A DNA stretch of 64,000 bases from Clostridiales bacterium (GCA_015655075.1 JAATFT010000074.1:18012-82011); one strand, 5' to 3'. Shown: positions 7,263-15,748, counted from the first letter of the stretch. Numbers and translations are program-made. Notes: generated by a model from the sequence alone, not told the origin.

Positions 7263-8117
7263 ATGGGAAAGGTAGTGCTAGAAGTAAAAGACTTTAGTTT
7301 TCGATATAGACAGACAAAACAAAAAGCCATAAAAAATATAAGCTTTCAGGTAGAAGAAGGAAGTTTTTTTTGCATTATCGGAGCGAACGGGTCAGGAAAA
7401 TCTACCCTTTGCAATGCGTTGGTCGGACTGATTCCACACTATTTTGTTGGAAAGATGTCAGGTGAAGTGTTTGTAAATGGAATGAAGGTTGAGGATAGCA
7501 CAATCGCAGATTTATCTGCAAAAATAGGGTTGGTATTTCAAAATCCGTTTAACCAATTATCCTATACTGCAGGTACAGTAGCAGAGGAACTCGCATATGG
7601 TCTTGGAAATAGGGGGGTTTCACATGAAGAAATGGTGAAAAAAGTTGAATATGTGGCAAAGCTGATGAGAATAGATCATGTTATTCACAAAAATCCTTTG
7701 GAACTTTCAGGAGGGCAAATTCAAAGAGTTGCATTGGGTTCTACGTTTATTATGGAACCTCGGGTTCTTGTATTGGATGAATGTACTACACAGTTGGATC
7801 CATTGGGAAGCGAAGAAATTTTTGATATTGTAAAGAGTTTAAATCAAAAAGGGATTACAGTTATTATGGTAGATCATGAAATGGAACGTGTTGCACGTTG
7901 TGCAGATAAAATTATGGTTTTGGATGGAGGCGAAATTGTGGCGATTGATATTCCTGAAAGGATTTTTGAAACTCCGGATATAGTGAAACATCGGATTGGC
8001 GTACCTGATTATGTGAAGATTTGTCAGTCGTTGAGGGAAAAAGGATATACAAAACGTGAAATCGAAATAGCAGAAGAGCCGACGATAGAACTTGTAAAGG
8101 AGGCTTTAAAGGGATGA
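7263..8117 (+). CDS. ECF transporter ATPase, first subunit (EcfA1-like)
   Basis: An ABC ATPase of 284 residues with all catalytic motifs: Walker A GANGSGKST, Q-loop VFQNPFNQL, signature LSGGQIQRVALG, Walker B VLVLDECTTQLD and switch His in MVDHEMERV. I start at the ATG 7263 because GAGGTAGG is about 8 nt upstream; the GTG at 7254 would be too close to it. Its stop overlaps the start of the second ATPase (ATGA), implying coupled translation. In ECF importers the two ATPases form a heterodimer that drives toppling of the S component. Confidence 0.9.
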   Translation: MGKVVLEVKDFSFRYRQTKQKAIKNISFQVEEGSFFCIIGANGSGKSTLCNALVGLIPHYFVGKMSGEVFVNGMKVEDSTIADLSAKIGLVFQNPFNQLSYTAGTVAEELAYGLGNRGVSHEEMVKKVEYVAKLMRIDHVIHKNPLELSGGQIQRVALGSTFIMEPRVLVLDECTTQLDPLGSEEIFDIVKSLNQKGITVIMVDHEMERVARCADKIMVLDGGEIVAIDIPERIFETPDIVKHRIGVPDYVKICQSLREKGYTKREIEIAEEPTIELVKEALKG

Positions 8118-8923
8118 AAATAGAATTAAGGAATATGAGATATGTTTATCCTACCGGAGATGAAGCCTTAAAAGGGATTGATTTATTAATTGAAGGGATA
8201 GAACCAGTTGCTATTATTGGACAAAATGGTGCTGGAAAAACAACACTTGTGAAACATTTTAATGGAATATTAAGGCCTACGTCCGGTGAAGTTTTAATTA
8301 ATGGAGAAAATATTCAAAATTGTTCTACAGCTCAATGGTCTAAAGAAGTAGGCTATATTTTTCAAAATCCGGACGACCAGTTATTTCTGGAGTCAGTACG
8401 AAAAGAATTTGAATTTGGTCCACTGCAAATAGGAATGTCGAAAGAAGAAATTGAAGAACGAATGAAATGGGTTGCTACGCTGGTTGGACTATCAGATAAA
8501 TTGGATATTCATCCTTTTGACTTAACATCTACAGAAAAAAAATTTTGTTCGATTGGTGCAATTATTATGATGAATCCTAATGCAATGATTTTCGATGAAC
8601 CAACTTGTGGACAGGACGTAGATGGCAATTTGCGTTTACGGAAAATTATTAATGAGTTAAAAGAAAGAGGAAAACTGTGTATAACGATTTCACATGACAT
8701 GAAATTTGTTGTAGATAACTTTAAAAGGGTAATTGTCATGTGGAAGGGTAAAGTACTGCTTGATGAAAAGGCGGAAAATGTATTTTCCCAGGTTGAAACA
8801 TTGAAAAAGAGTTTTGTTTCACCTCCGCCGATTACAAAAGTGGCACAAGGCGCAGGGTTAAGGAAAACAGTGTTTACAACGGAAGCATTTATAAAGGTAT
8901 TCGAAGAGCAAAGGATGGTATAA
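8114..8923 (+). CDS. ECF transporter ATPase, second subunit, degenerate signature
   Basis: The partner ABC ATPase (269 residues). Walker A (GQNGAGKTT), the Q-loop (IFQNPDDQL), Walker B (AMIFDEPTCGQD) and switch His (ISHDMKFV) are present. At the place of the LSGGQ signature it reads LTSTEKKFCSIGAI, so the Gly-Gly-Gln core is lost. Because each composite ATP site needs the signature of the opposite subunit, one of the two sites (that using the Walker A of the first ATPase) is probably weak. Overlap with the previous gene and a 4-nt gap to the next one place it firmly inside the operon. Confidence 0.88.
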   Translation: MKIELRNMRYVYPTGDEALKGIDLLIEGIEPVAIIGQNGAGKTTLVKHFNGILRPTSGEVLINGENIQNCSTAQWSKEVGYIFQNPDDQLFLESVRKEFEFGPLQIGMSKEEIEERMKWVATLVGLSDKLDIHPFDLTSTEKKFCSIGAIIMMNPNAMIFDEPTCGQDVDGNLRLRKIINELKERGKLCITISHDMKFVVDNFKRVIVMWKGKVLLDEKAENVFSQVETLKKSFVSPPPITKVAQGAGLRKTVFTTEAFIKVFEEQRMV

Positions 8924-8927
8924 AATT

Positions 8928-9629
8928 ATGGCAGATGTAATGGTTCAAATCTATGGAATTAGAACAATTGAAGATGCAAGGATGGTTATTGATCTTGGGG
9001 GACATCATATCGGTGTATCTTATGGCAAAATTAAAAGAACACCTGGACAGCTGACTTGTGAAAAAGCAAAAGAAATTTTTGAAGGTGTGCAGCCACAGGC
9101 TGTAAAAGTAGGACTAACGGTTGCAGAAGATATGAAAGAAATTACAGAGGATTTAAAAGAAGTTTTACCGGATGTTTTGCACTTGTCAGGCGATATCGAG
9201 GGAGTTACTCCATACGAAGTACAAGAACTGAAGAATCGTTTCCCGGGATTAAAAATTATGCAGGCTATTCCTGTTTTGGCGGGCATTCCTCTAGAACAGC
9301 AAAAGGTTATGAGATATGTCAAGGATTATGAAGCAGTTTCTGATTTCTTTTTAATTGATACAAAAATACCTACAGCAACAGACATTGGTGCAACCGGTCT
9401 GGCACATGACAGAGAAATAGACAAAGCCATTGTGGAGAGTACAAATGTTCCGTGTATTATTGCCGGAGGCTTGGATGCAAATAATGTTGCACAAGCAATT
9501 GGAATTACACATCCATATGGGGTAGATTCATTTAGTTTGACTAATTATGATGATGAACGGGAGAATACAAAAGGTTATAAAGATCCGGCAAAAGTAAAAG
9601 CATTTATAGAGGCAGCTAAAAATGCATAA
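8928..9629 (+). CDS. TrpF-like (beta/alpha)8 protein lacking the catalytic Cys
   Basis: A cytoplasmic 233-residue barrel related to phosphoribosylanthranilate isomerase: VMVQIYGIRTIEDA aligns with the family's VKICGxTxxEDA, FFLIDT with LLLD(S/T), DIGATGLAHD with the GGTG region, and IIAGGLDANNVAQAI with LAGGLxPxNV. But the catalytic Cys is Tyr9, the usual LHG(D) is HLSGD, and the phosphate-binding SSGVE near the end is FSLTN; the aspartate of the LLD motif (D144) remains. No trp gene is near. It overlaps the next kinase gene by 8 nt and sits between an importer and a nucleoside hydrolase. I infer an isomerase or lyase acting on a sugar or N-glycoside of this pathway, not tryptophan synthesis. 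Confidence 0.75.
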   Translation: MADVMVQIYGIRTIEDARMVIDLGGHHIGVSYGKIKRTPGQLTCEKAKEIFEGVQPQAVKVGLTVAEDMKEITEDLKEVLPDVLHLSGDIEGVTPYEVQELKNRFPGLKIMQAIPVLAGIPLEQQKVMRYVKDYEAVSDFFLIDTKIPTATDIGATGLAHDREIDKAIVESTNVPCIIAGGLDANNVAQAIGITHPYGVDSFSLTNYDDERENTKGYKDPAKVKAFIEAAKNA

Positions 9630-10590
9630 TGTTATCGTAGTTGGCGATGCAAATGTAGATATTATTGTACCATATCCGAAATTTCTGGACCAAGAGAAAA
9701 CATTAGTGGAATATCCAACTCCTGTTATGCAGGGTGGTGGAACATCTGCTAATACGGCCGTTGCTTTAGCCAGACTAGGAATCCCTACAAGCTTTATTGG
9801 TTCAATAGGCGATGATCAATATGGAAGGTACATAAAAAAAGACTTTCAGGATGAAGGCATAGATATCTCCGATTTGATTATTGAGCCGGCTCTAAATACA
9901 GTCGGAGTATTTGCTTTTATTGATGAAAATGGGGAGCGTTATCTGTGGGGATGGCCTAGAGAAAAACAGGCGTTTAAAGTCATCGATGAAGAAAAAATTT
10001 CTTTTAAAAAGATCAGAGAAGCCGCCTGGGTACATTCATCAGGAATGGCATTAGTTTATGATACGTCTGCACGTAAAACAATTCTTAAGATTTTTAAAGA
10101 AGCATGTGAGGCTGGAGTTCCAACATCATTTGATCTTAATCTGAGAGTAGATAGTGGGAAATTGGATCCAGAATATAAGAAGGCGATAATAAAAATCATA
10201 AAGTATACTACTTATCTTTTAGGTTCTGGAACGGAGGAGTTCGCTTATCTTGGTGAAGAAAAGGATTGGAAAAAAAATGCGTTAAGATTTGTGACAGAAG
10301 AGAGAACGGTGATTATTCGAAATGGAAAAGAAGGTTCTCTCGGAATCTCAAAGGAGGAAGAGCAAAGTGCCCGGGCTTTTTCAGTTAAGGTAGAAGATAC
10401 AGTAGGTGCGGGGGATGTTTATAATGCAGGGTTTATTGCAGCGAGATTACAAAATAAAGCATTGAAAGACTGTTTGGCTACGGGAAATGCAGTTTCCGGA
10501 TATACAGTGACGAAAAAAGGAGCAAGAGGTTGCCCTAACCGTATGGAATTAAATGAGTTTTTAAGAAATTATAATTGTGAAGAGTTATAA
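9622..10590 (+). CDS. PfkB-family sugar/nucleoside kinase (first)
   Basis: A ribokinase-type kinase of 322 residues. The N-terminal GDANVDIIVPYPK, the glycine motif QGGGTSANTAVALARLG, and the C-terminal anion-hole and base motif DTVGAGDVYNAGF are intact. It starts inside the end of the TrpF-like gene (ATG at 9622), so the two are translationally coupled and probably act on consecutive intermediates. The sequence does not let me separate ribokinase from nucleoside kinase or other PfkB specificities. A second, clearly different PfkB gene closes the cluster. Confidence 0.85.
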   Translation: MHNVIVVGDANVDIIVPYPKFLDQEKTLVEYPTPVMQGGGTSANTAVALARLGIPTSFIGSIGDDQYGRYIKKDFQDEGIDISDLIIEPALNTVGVFAFIDENGERYLWGWPREKQAFKVIDEEKISFKKIREAAWVHSSGMALVYDTSARKTILKIFKEACEAGVPTSFDLNLRVDSGKLDPEYKKAIIKIIKYTTYLLGSGTEEFAYLGEEKDWKKNALRFVTEERTVIIRNGKEGSLGISKEEEQSARAFSVKVEDTVGAGDVYNAGFIAARLQNKALKDCLATGNAVSGYTVTKKGARGCPNRMELNEFLRNYNCEEL

Positions 10591-10599
10591 AAAGAAAGC

Positions 10600-10740
10600 C
10601 ACTCAAAGTTAATGTTTTTCATAACGTTTTGTATCTTGAGCAAAGGGAAAGGGATGGATCAGAGTGAAAGAAAAACATTTTCACTCTGAAAGAACCCGCG
10701 CGCTTCTTTCATCCTATTTTGTGCCGCCGAGGGCGGCGGA
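10600..10740 (+). promoter_or_regulatory. Multi-hairpin segment before the nucleoside hydrolase gene
   Basis: This 163-nt gap (10591-10753) carries four inverted repeats in a row: CTCAA/TTGAG (10602-10606, 10636-10640), CAGAGTGAAA/TTTCACTCTG (10660-10669, 10679-10688), GAAAGAA/TTCTTTC (10688-10694, 10704-10710) and GCCGCC/GGCGGC (10723-10728, 10732-10737). The GC-rich last hairpin lies just before the ribosome site (GAGAGG) of the next gene. It could be a structured mRNA leader, a processing site or an inserted repeat. It is the largest gap in the first part of the cluster. Confidence 0.55.
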
Positions 10741-10753
10741 ATGAGAGGTAAAA

Positions 10754-11725
10754 ATGAAAAAGGTAATATTAGACTGCGATCCAGGTCATGATGATGCATT
10801 TGCGATTATGTTGGCGGTACAGCATTTGGATGTTTTGGGAATTACAACAATTGGTGGGAACTGTATTTTGGAGAATGTAACTAAAAATGCATTGAAAGTA
10901 TTGGAAGTGTTAGACCGTACGGACATTCCTGTATATCCGGGACATTCCTGTCCCATGACTGTTCCATTGGTAACAGCCCCACAGTTTCATGGTGAAACGG
11001 GATTGGATGGCCCTGTATTGCCAGAACCTACTGTAAAGCCACGGAACAAACATGCGGTAGATTTTATTGTTGAGACGGTAATGAATACGGATGATGTTAC
11101 GTTGATTGCCACAGGTCCTTTAACAAATATTGCGGCAGCAATCAATAGGGAACCAAGAATTGTAGATCGGGTAACAGAAATAAGCATTATGGGCGGCTCT
11201 GTTACATTCGGGAACTGGACACCGACGGCAGAATTTAATATTTATGTAGATCCAGAAGCTGCTTACAGAGTATTTAATTCTGGGATTCATGTAAAAATGT
11301 CCGGAATTAATCTTACAAGACAATGTTGCCTGACAGCAGAACATGTTAAAAAATTCCGTGAAATCGGAACGAAAACAGCAAATTTAGCGGCGGATTTAAC
11401 AGAATTTTTTATCGATACGACAATAAAGAGCGCCTCTCTGTCAGGAGCGAATATGCATGATGCTTGTGCAATTGCTTGGTTGATTGATTCATCTTTGATT
11501 AAAGCGGCCGCTATGCATATTGATATAGAATTAAAGGGCGAATTAACAAGAGGAATGACAGTATGTGACTATCGGCATCTGCGGGGAGCGGATCCGGAGA
11601 TTGATTTATGCCGGGAGCCTCAGATGGATTTCAGAGGAGAAAAACCAAATGCGGAAGCAGCGTTGGAGTTGGATTTTCCGGGATTCATGGAATTACTATA
11701 TAAAACGCTTAAAAATTATAATTAA
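10754..11725 (+). CDS. Nucleoside hydrolase (IUNH family)
   Basis: A cytoplasmic N-ribohydrolase of 323 residues, the normal family length. The calcium-binding DCDPGHDDA motif opens the protein. TGPLTNIA, ISIMGGSV, PTAEFNIYVDPEAA and the MHDACAIAW aspartate motif are all in place. The family splits ribonucleosides into base and ribose with variable base preference, which I cannot predict from sequence alone. Within the cluster it would release a free pentose for the PfkB kinases and a base that could leave through the adjacent EamA permease. It could also be RihA/B/C-like or a specialised hydrolase for a modified nucleoside. Confidence 0.88.
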   Translation: MKKVILDCDPGHDDAFAIMLAVQHLDVLGITTIGGNCILENVTKNALKVLEVLDRTDIPVYPGHSCPMTVPLVTAPQFHGETGLDGPVLPEPTVKPRNKHAVDFIVETVMNTDDVTLIATGPLTNIAAAINREPRIVDRVTEISIMGGSVTFGNWTPTAEFNIYVDPEAAYRVFNSGIHVKMSGINLTRQCCLTAEHVKKFREIGTKTANLAADLTEFFIDTTIKSASLSGANMHDACAIAWLIDSSLIKAAAMHIDIELKGELTRGMTVCDYRHLRGADPEIDLCREPQMDFRGEKPNAEAALELDFPGFMELLYKTLKNYN

Positions 11726-11744
11726 TGGCATGGGGGGAATTTAA

Positions 11745-12671
11745 ATGTTTTCTGGTTCCAGAAAATATACGTCCTTAGGCTTCTTAACTATTATAATATG
11801 GGGAACAAGTGCAATTTTTACAAGAAATCTAAGCACGAATATTGGAGCCTATACATCCGCAGCTTTGGTAAACTTGATAGGTGGTATCGTAGTTCTCACA
11901 CAACAATTGATTAAGAAGGAAGGTTTTCAGGAAAGCCGGGAAGTTCCTTGGAGATACTGGCCGATATGTGGAGTACTCTTTATTATTTATACGGCATCTT
12001 CTTATGTTTCGATGAGTATGGTAAAAAGCGACGAAGCGGTTGTAACACTGGTTCTGGTCAGGTTTTTGTGGCCGCTATTTACATTGATTTTTACAATTCC
12101 AATTTTAAAGGCGAAAGCCTCATTTTGGCTAATTGGAAGCGTGTCTGTTAGTATGACTGGAATAGTTGTGGCAAAATTAGGAAATACCATTTTTGATTTA
12201 CCTAATTTTTTACACAACGTAATTTCAGGAGATGATCTTCCAGGATATGCGATGGGATTTGTTGTTGCAATTTCATGGGGGTTATATACGAATTTAACCA
12301 AAAAGTATATCGGGACCAAAAAAATAGATGGGGTAGGAATCTATATGATTTTAACAGCAGTTGTTTTAGGAGGAATAGCGTGTTTTGTAGATGAACCTAG
12401 AGATTTTACTATAAATTTAACAGGACAAATTCTATATGCAGGAATTGTAGTTGGATCAGTAGCAAATATGTTATGGAATCTTGCTATTAAGAGGGGAAAT
12501 ATGCTTTTGGTGGTTTTGGCATCTAATTTCCTGCCCATTATTTCCACAGTTATGACATCTTTTATGTTAAGAGTTGGAATTACTGTTCCCATATTTGCTG
12601 GTTCTGTACTTGTGGTAATTGGTACATTTTGGAGCAAGAGTTGTTTTAAAGTATCGGCGGGATTATTGTGA
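11745..12671 (+). CDS. EamA/DMT-family permease
   Basis: A 308-residue integral membrane protein with about ten hydrophobic segments arranged as two similar halves (FLTIIIWGTSAIFTRNL at the start, GFVVAISWGLYTNLTKKYI opening the second half). This is the drug/metabolite transporter fold. GGGGGGAAT precedes the ATG. Members of this superfamily usually export metabolites. Next to an ECF importer and a nucleoside hydrolase, export of the released base, or uptake of a related compound, are both possible. Substrate unknown. Confidence 0.82.
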   Translation: MFSGSRKYTSLGFLTIIIWGTSAIFTRNLSTNIGAYTSAALVNLIGGIVVLTQQLIKKEGFQESREVPWRYWPICGVLFIIYTASSYVSMSMVKSDEAVVTLVLVRFLWPLFTLIFTIPILKAKASFWLIGSVSVSMTGIVVAKLGNTIFDLPNFLHNVISGDDLPGYAMGFVVAISWGLYTNLTKKYIGTKKIDGVGIYMILTAVVLGGIACFVDEPRDFTINLTGQILYAGIVVGSVANMLWNLAIKRGNMLLVVLASNFLPIISTVMTSFMLRVGITVPIFAGSVLVVIGTFWSKSCFKVSAGLL

Positions 12672-12705
12672 AAAATAAAATCATTTTTTTCACTCATCTT
12701 TATTT

Positions 12706-12792
12706 ATGCAGTGCCATATCTGCGAGGAGATGCGGCATGCAATTGAGGCAGTAAATCATCTTCAGGCAGACGATTTATGCCATAGGAGCTAG
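12706..12792 (+). other. 28-codon ORF of doubtful status
   Basis: An ATG opens MQCHICEEMRHAIEAVNHL and ends at TAG just before the HAD gene. It has a CxxC pair but no ribosome site upstream. It may be chance or a scrap of a lost gene. Confidence 0.15.
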
Positions 12793-12793
12793 T

Positions 12794-13459
12794 ATGAGAT
12801 ATAAAGTGGTTTTATGGGATTTTGATGGGACATTGGCTTATACAGGAGCAGATGTCTGGATATCTATTGAATACGCGGCAGAAAAATGCGGCGGTAAGCT
12901 TTTGAAAGAATTTATGGAGGAGGACAGTAATCTTGGAAAATCTGTAAAGGAGATTTATCAAAAAGTCGTACCATATCCGGGAGACGGACAATATGAAAAA
13001 TTCGAGAAGCTGATCAGATTTCATTACAGGCAGCTGAATGAGTATTCAGGTACATATCTTTATCCTGGAATTTATGAATTTTTGAAAGAATTGATTGCGG
13101 ACAATGTAAAGAACTATATTATCACGATGAAGCCGGAAGAAGCTTTGGAACGAATTTTAAAAAAGAAAAGTTGGGAAAACTTATTTGACGGATGGATATC
13201 TCCGGATTCTTTCCCGGAATGTGAAAAAACAAAAGGTGAGCTTATTTCATATATTATGCGAAAGTATGGATTTAAAAAAGCGGAAAGTGTGTATATTGGA
13301 GATACGTGGAGTGATGTCCGGGCCGCACATGATAATAAAATCGCTTGTATTGGAGTTACTTACGGAGATGGGAGTACAAATCGGCTTCAACAAGAAAAAC
13401 CTGAATATTGTGCTCTGAATGTATCCGAGATTCAGTATATTATAAAAGGAGGCACTTAA
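12794..13459 (+). CDS. HAD-superfamily hydrolase (phosphoglycolate-phosphatase-like)
   Basis: A cytoplasmic phosphatase or related hydrolase of 221 residues. Motif I is DFDGT (Asp nucleophile and Asp acid/base at residues 9 and 11), a helical cap follows (roughly residues 17-85), motif II lies around YIITMKPEEA, and motif IV is YIGDTWSDVRAA. It is the Gph/PgmB type with a C1 cap. In this cluster it could dephosphorylate a pentose phosphate or a side product made by the kinases; the substrate is not visible in the sequence. AGGAG lies just upstream of its ATG. Confidence 0.8.
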   Translation: MRYKVVLWDFDGTLAYTGADVWISIEYAAEKCGGKLLKEFMEEDSNLGKSVKEIYQKVVPYPGDGQYEKFEKLIRFHYRQLNEYSGTYLYPGIYEFLKELIADNVKNYIITMKPEEALERILKKKSWENLFDGWISPDSFPECEKTKGELISYIMRKYGFKKAESVYIGDTWSDVRAAHDNKIACIGVTYGDGSTNRLQQEKPEYCALNVSEIQYIIKGGT

Positions 13460-13461
13460 AT

Positions 13462-14643
13462 ATGATTCGGGATTTCAATATTTGCATAGGAACAAAATTT
13501 ATATTTGGAAAGGATGCTCAGAAAGGGGTGGGAACTGAATTAAAATTAATGGGAGTAAAGAAGGTTTTGATTCATCATGACAATGGTAAGTTTCTATATA
13601 ATACAGGGATTTTGGATGATATAAAGAAAAAGTTAGAGCAGCAAAATATATCAAGTATAGAGCTTGGCGGTGTATTACCGAATCCGAGACTATCCCTTGT
13701 GGAAGAAGGGATAGAATTAGCTAAAAAAGAAAAAATTGATATGGTATTGGCAATTGGCGGAGGAAGTGTAATAGATTCTGCGAAAGCAATTGGGTTAGGA
13801 GCTGTAACAGAAGAAGACGTATGGGATTTTTTTACAGAAAAGGCCGTGCCAAAGAAAACACTGCCGGTAGGTGTTGTTTTGACATACCCGGCAACAGGGA
13901 GTGAGTCCAGTGTAGTTGCGGTTGTAAATAATACGGCCGTGGGAATGAAATTATTAATCAGTTATCCATTGGTACGTCCGGCAATTGCATTTATGAATCC
14001 AGAATTAACCTATTCTTTGCCAAAGTTTCTGACGGCATGTGGAGTTGTTGATATGTTTTCGCATGTATGTGAAAGATATTTTTCACCGGATGAAGAAATT
14101 GGCGTTATGGATAGAATGTCGGAAGGAATTCTGAAGACACTTGTAGATTTGGGGCCCAAAGTACTGGAATTTCCATCAAATTATTCTTATCGTGCAGAAA
14201 TTATGTGGATAGGAACGATTGCTCATAACAATACGGTGGGAATTGGACGGGTGCAGGACTGGAGTACACATGAAATTGGAAATGAGCTGAGTGCATTATA
14301 TGATACGCCCCATGGCGTGACACTTTCTATTATCATGGGAACCTGGATGAAATATGTGTATAAAAAGAAACCTGAAAGATTTGCACGGTATGCCAGAGAA
14401 ATTTTTGGCGTGGCATGGGACGGAAAAAATACTTTAGAAGCAGCTTATGAAGGAATCGTAAAGACAGAAGAATATTTTAAGCAGATGGGCATGCCGATTT
14501 CTTTTAAAGAATTTAATGTTCCGGCAGACAGAATTGAAGAAATGCTGGACCGTATTGCATTCCGTGGAGATGACTTCTGTATAGGTGGAATCGTAAGATT
14601 AAACAGAGCGGACTGCCGAAATATTTATAATCTGGCTTTGTAG
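13462..14643 (+). CDS. Iron-containing alcohol dehydrogenase
   Basis: A group III (Fe-dependent, NAD(P)-linked) alcohol dehydrogenase of 393 residues. AAAGGAGG precedes the ATG at 13462; an earlier in-frame start at 13408 lies inside the HAD gene and is rejected. The nucleotide-binding GGGSVIDSAKAIG motif, the metal ligands (Asp and His of VVDMFSHVCE, His of STHEIGNEL and of TPHGV) and the PATGSESS loop are all present. It resembles YugJ/BdhA-type butanol dehydrogenases. In this operon it probably reduces an aldehyde formed from the sugar, regenerating NAD+ in a fermenting cell. Confidence 0.85.
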   Translation: MIRDFNICIGTKFIFGKDAQKGVGTELKLMGVKKVLIHHDNGKFLYNTGILDDIKKKLEQQNISSIELGGVLPNPRLSLVEEGIELAKKEKIDMVLAIGGGSVIDSAKAIGLGAVTEEDVWDFFTEKAVPKKTLPVGVVLTYPATGSESSVVAVVNNTAVGMKLLISYPLVRPAIAFMNPELTYSLPKFLTACGVVDMFSHVCERYFSPDEEIGVMDRMSEGILKTLVDLGPKVLEFPSNYSYRAEIMWIGTIAHNNTVGIGRVQDWSTHEIGNELSALYDTPHGVTLSIIMGTWMKYVYKKKPERFARYAREIFGVAWDGKNTLEAAYEGIVKTEEYFKQMGMPISFKEFNVPADRIEEMLDRIAFRGDDFCIGGIVRLNRADCRNIYNLAL

Positions 14644-14695
14644 AAAGTACAGAAATATGGATAGAAGATAAGCGAAAAGTGAGGGCGAAAGAGGT

Positions 14696-15604
14696 ATGAA
14701 AGTATTGAATTTTGGCTCATTGAATTTGGATTATACATATAAGGTACCACATATAGTAATACCTGGAGAAACGATAACTTCAATTAGCCTGAATATTTAT
14801 CCCGGAGGTAAAGGATTGAATCAATCCGTCGCTCTGGCAAAAGCAGGTGCGGATGTCTATCATGCAGGGATGATTGGCGAAGATGGAACGATGTTAAAAC
14901 AAATTTGTGAGAAAAACGGTGTTAGAGTTCCATTTATCAGATATTCAGAGACAAGAACTGGAAATGCAATTATCCAAGTGGATGATAACGGACAGAATTG
15001 TATTATTCTTTATCCAGGAGCAAATCGTCAGATTCAGAAAGAATTTATTAAAGAGGTATTGGAAAATTTTAAAGAAGGTGATATTCTTTTGCTGCAAAAT
15101 GAAATCAATCATTTGCCGTATATTATAGATTGTGCATATGATCGGAAGATACAGATTATTTTAAATCCGTCGCCGTTTGATGAGCAGATTCTGGAATGTG
15201 ATTTAAAGAAAATTTCGATGTTCATATTAAATGAAGTAGAAGGAAAACAGATGACAGATGAGATAGAACCAGAAAAAATACTAGGAGTTATGAAAAAAAT
15301 GTATCCGGAGTCAAAGCTTGTACTAACATTAGGTGAAAAAGGCTCTGTTTATTGTAGTCGGGAGCAAAGTATACAGCAGGATATATTTCTGACTAAGGTA
15401 GAAGACACCACGGGAGCGGGAGATACATTTACCGGATATTTTATTTCAGATTTTTTTAAAGGCAAGAATCCAAAGCATGCGTTGAAAATTGCAAGTATGG
15501 CATCTTCTATAGCTGTATCCAGAAAAGGTGCGGCGAGTGCAATTCCTTCGTTGGAGGAGGTTGTAAATAAATTAGAAGATTATGAAAAAATAGGGGAGAT
15601 GTAA
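14696..15604 (+). CDS. PfkB-family sugar kinase (second, ribokinase-like)
   Basis: A 302-residue ribokinase-type kinase. The start MKVLNFGSLNLDYTYKV, the substrate motif PGGKGLNQSVALAKAG, NPSPFD and the catalytic DTTGAGDTFTGYF are closer to true ribokinases (GGKGANQA) than those of the first PfkB of the cluster. It ends the run of co-directional genes. Likely phosphorylates the free pentose released by the nucleoside hydrolase, but ribose, deoxyribose and other sugars are all possible. Confidence 0.85.
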   Translation: MKVLNFGSLNLDYTYKVPHIVIPGETITSISLNIYPGGKGLNQSVALAKAGADVYHAGMIGEDGTMLKQICEKNGVRVPFIRYSETRTGNAIIQVDDNGQNCIILYPGANRQIQKEFIKEVLENFKEGDILLLQNEINHLPYIIDCAYDRKIQIILNPSPFDEQILECDLKKISMFILNEVEGKQMTDEIEPEKILGVMKKMYPESKLVLTLGEKGSVYCSREQSIQQDIFLTKVEDTTGAGDTFTGYFISDFFKGKNPKHALKIASMASSIAVSRKGAASAIPSLEEVVNKLEDYEKIGEM

Positions 15605-15748
15605 AGAAAATGTATGAAAAGAGATCTGTTTAACAAAATATAAAATATTTTTCATATTAAAGTCATTAAAAAAAGTGAAATTTGAATATTAAAATGATTG
15701 TCAATCCGCTACGGTATAGAGCTATAAAAATGAAGATTTTATTTTCCT

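Noticed and set aside
8928..9629. Plain tryptophan-pathway TrpF
   Set aside because: Key catalytic and phosphate-binding motifs are changed and no trp gene is nearby.
5728..11725. Queuosine/queuine salvage operon (ECF importer plus nucleoside hydrolase)
   Set aside because: The radical-SAM queuine lyase and other queuosine genes are absent, and the added TrpF-like, dehydrogenase and HAD genes are not part of that pathway.
12706..12792. Small CxxC protein gene before the HAD gene
   Set aside because: No ribosome site and no known similarity; kept only as a doubtful ORF.
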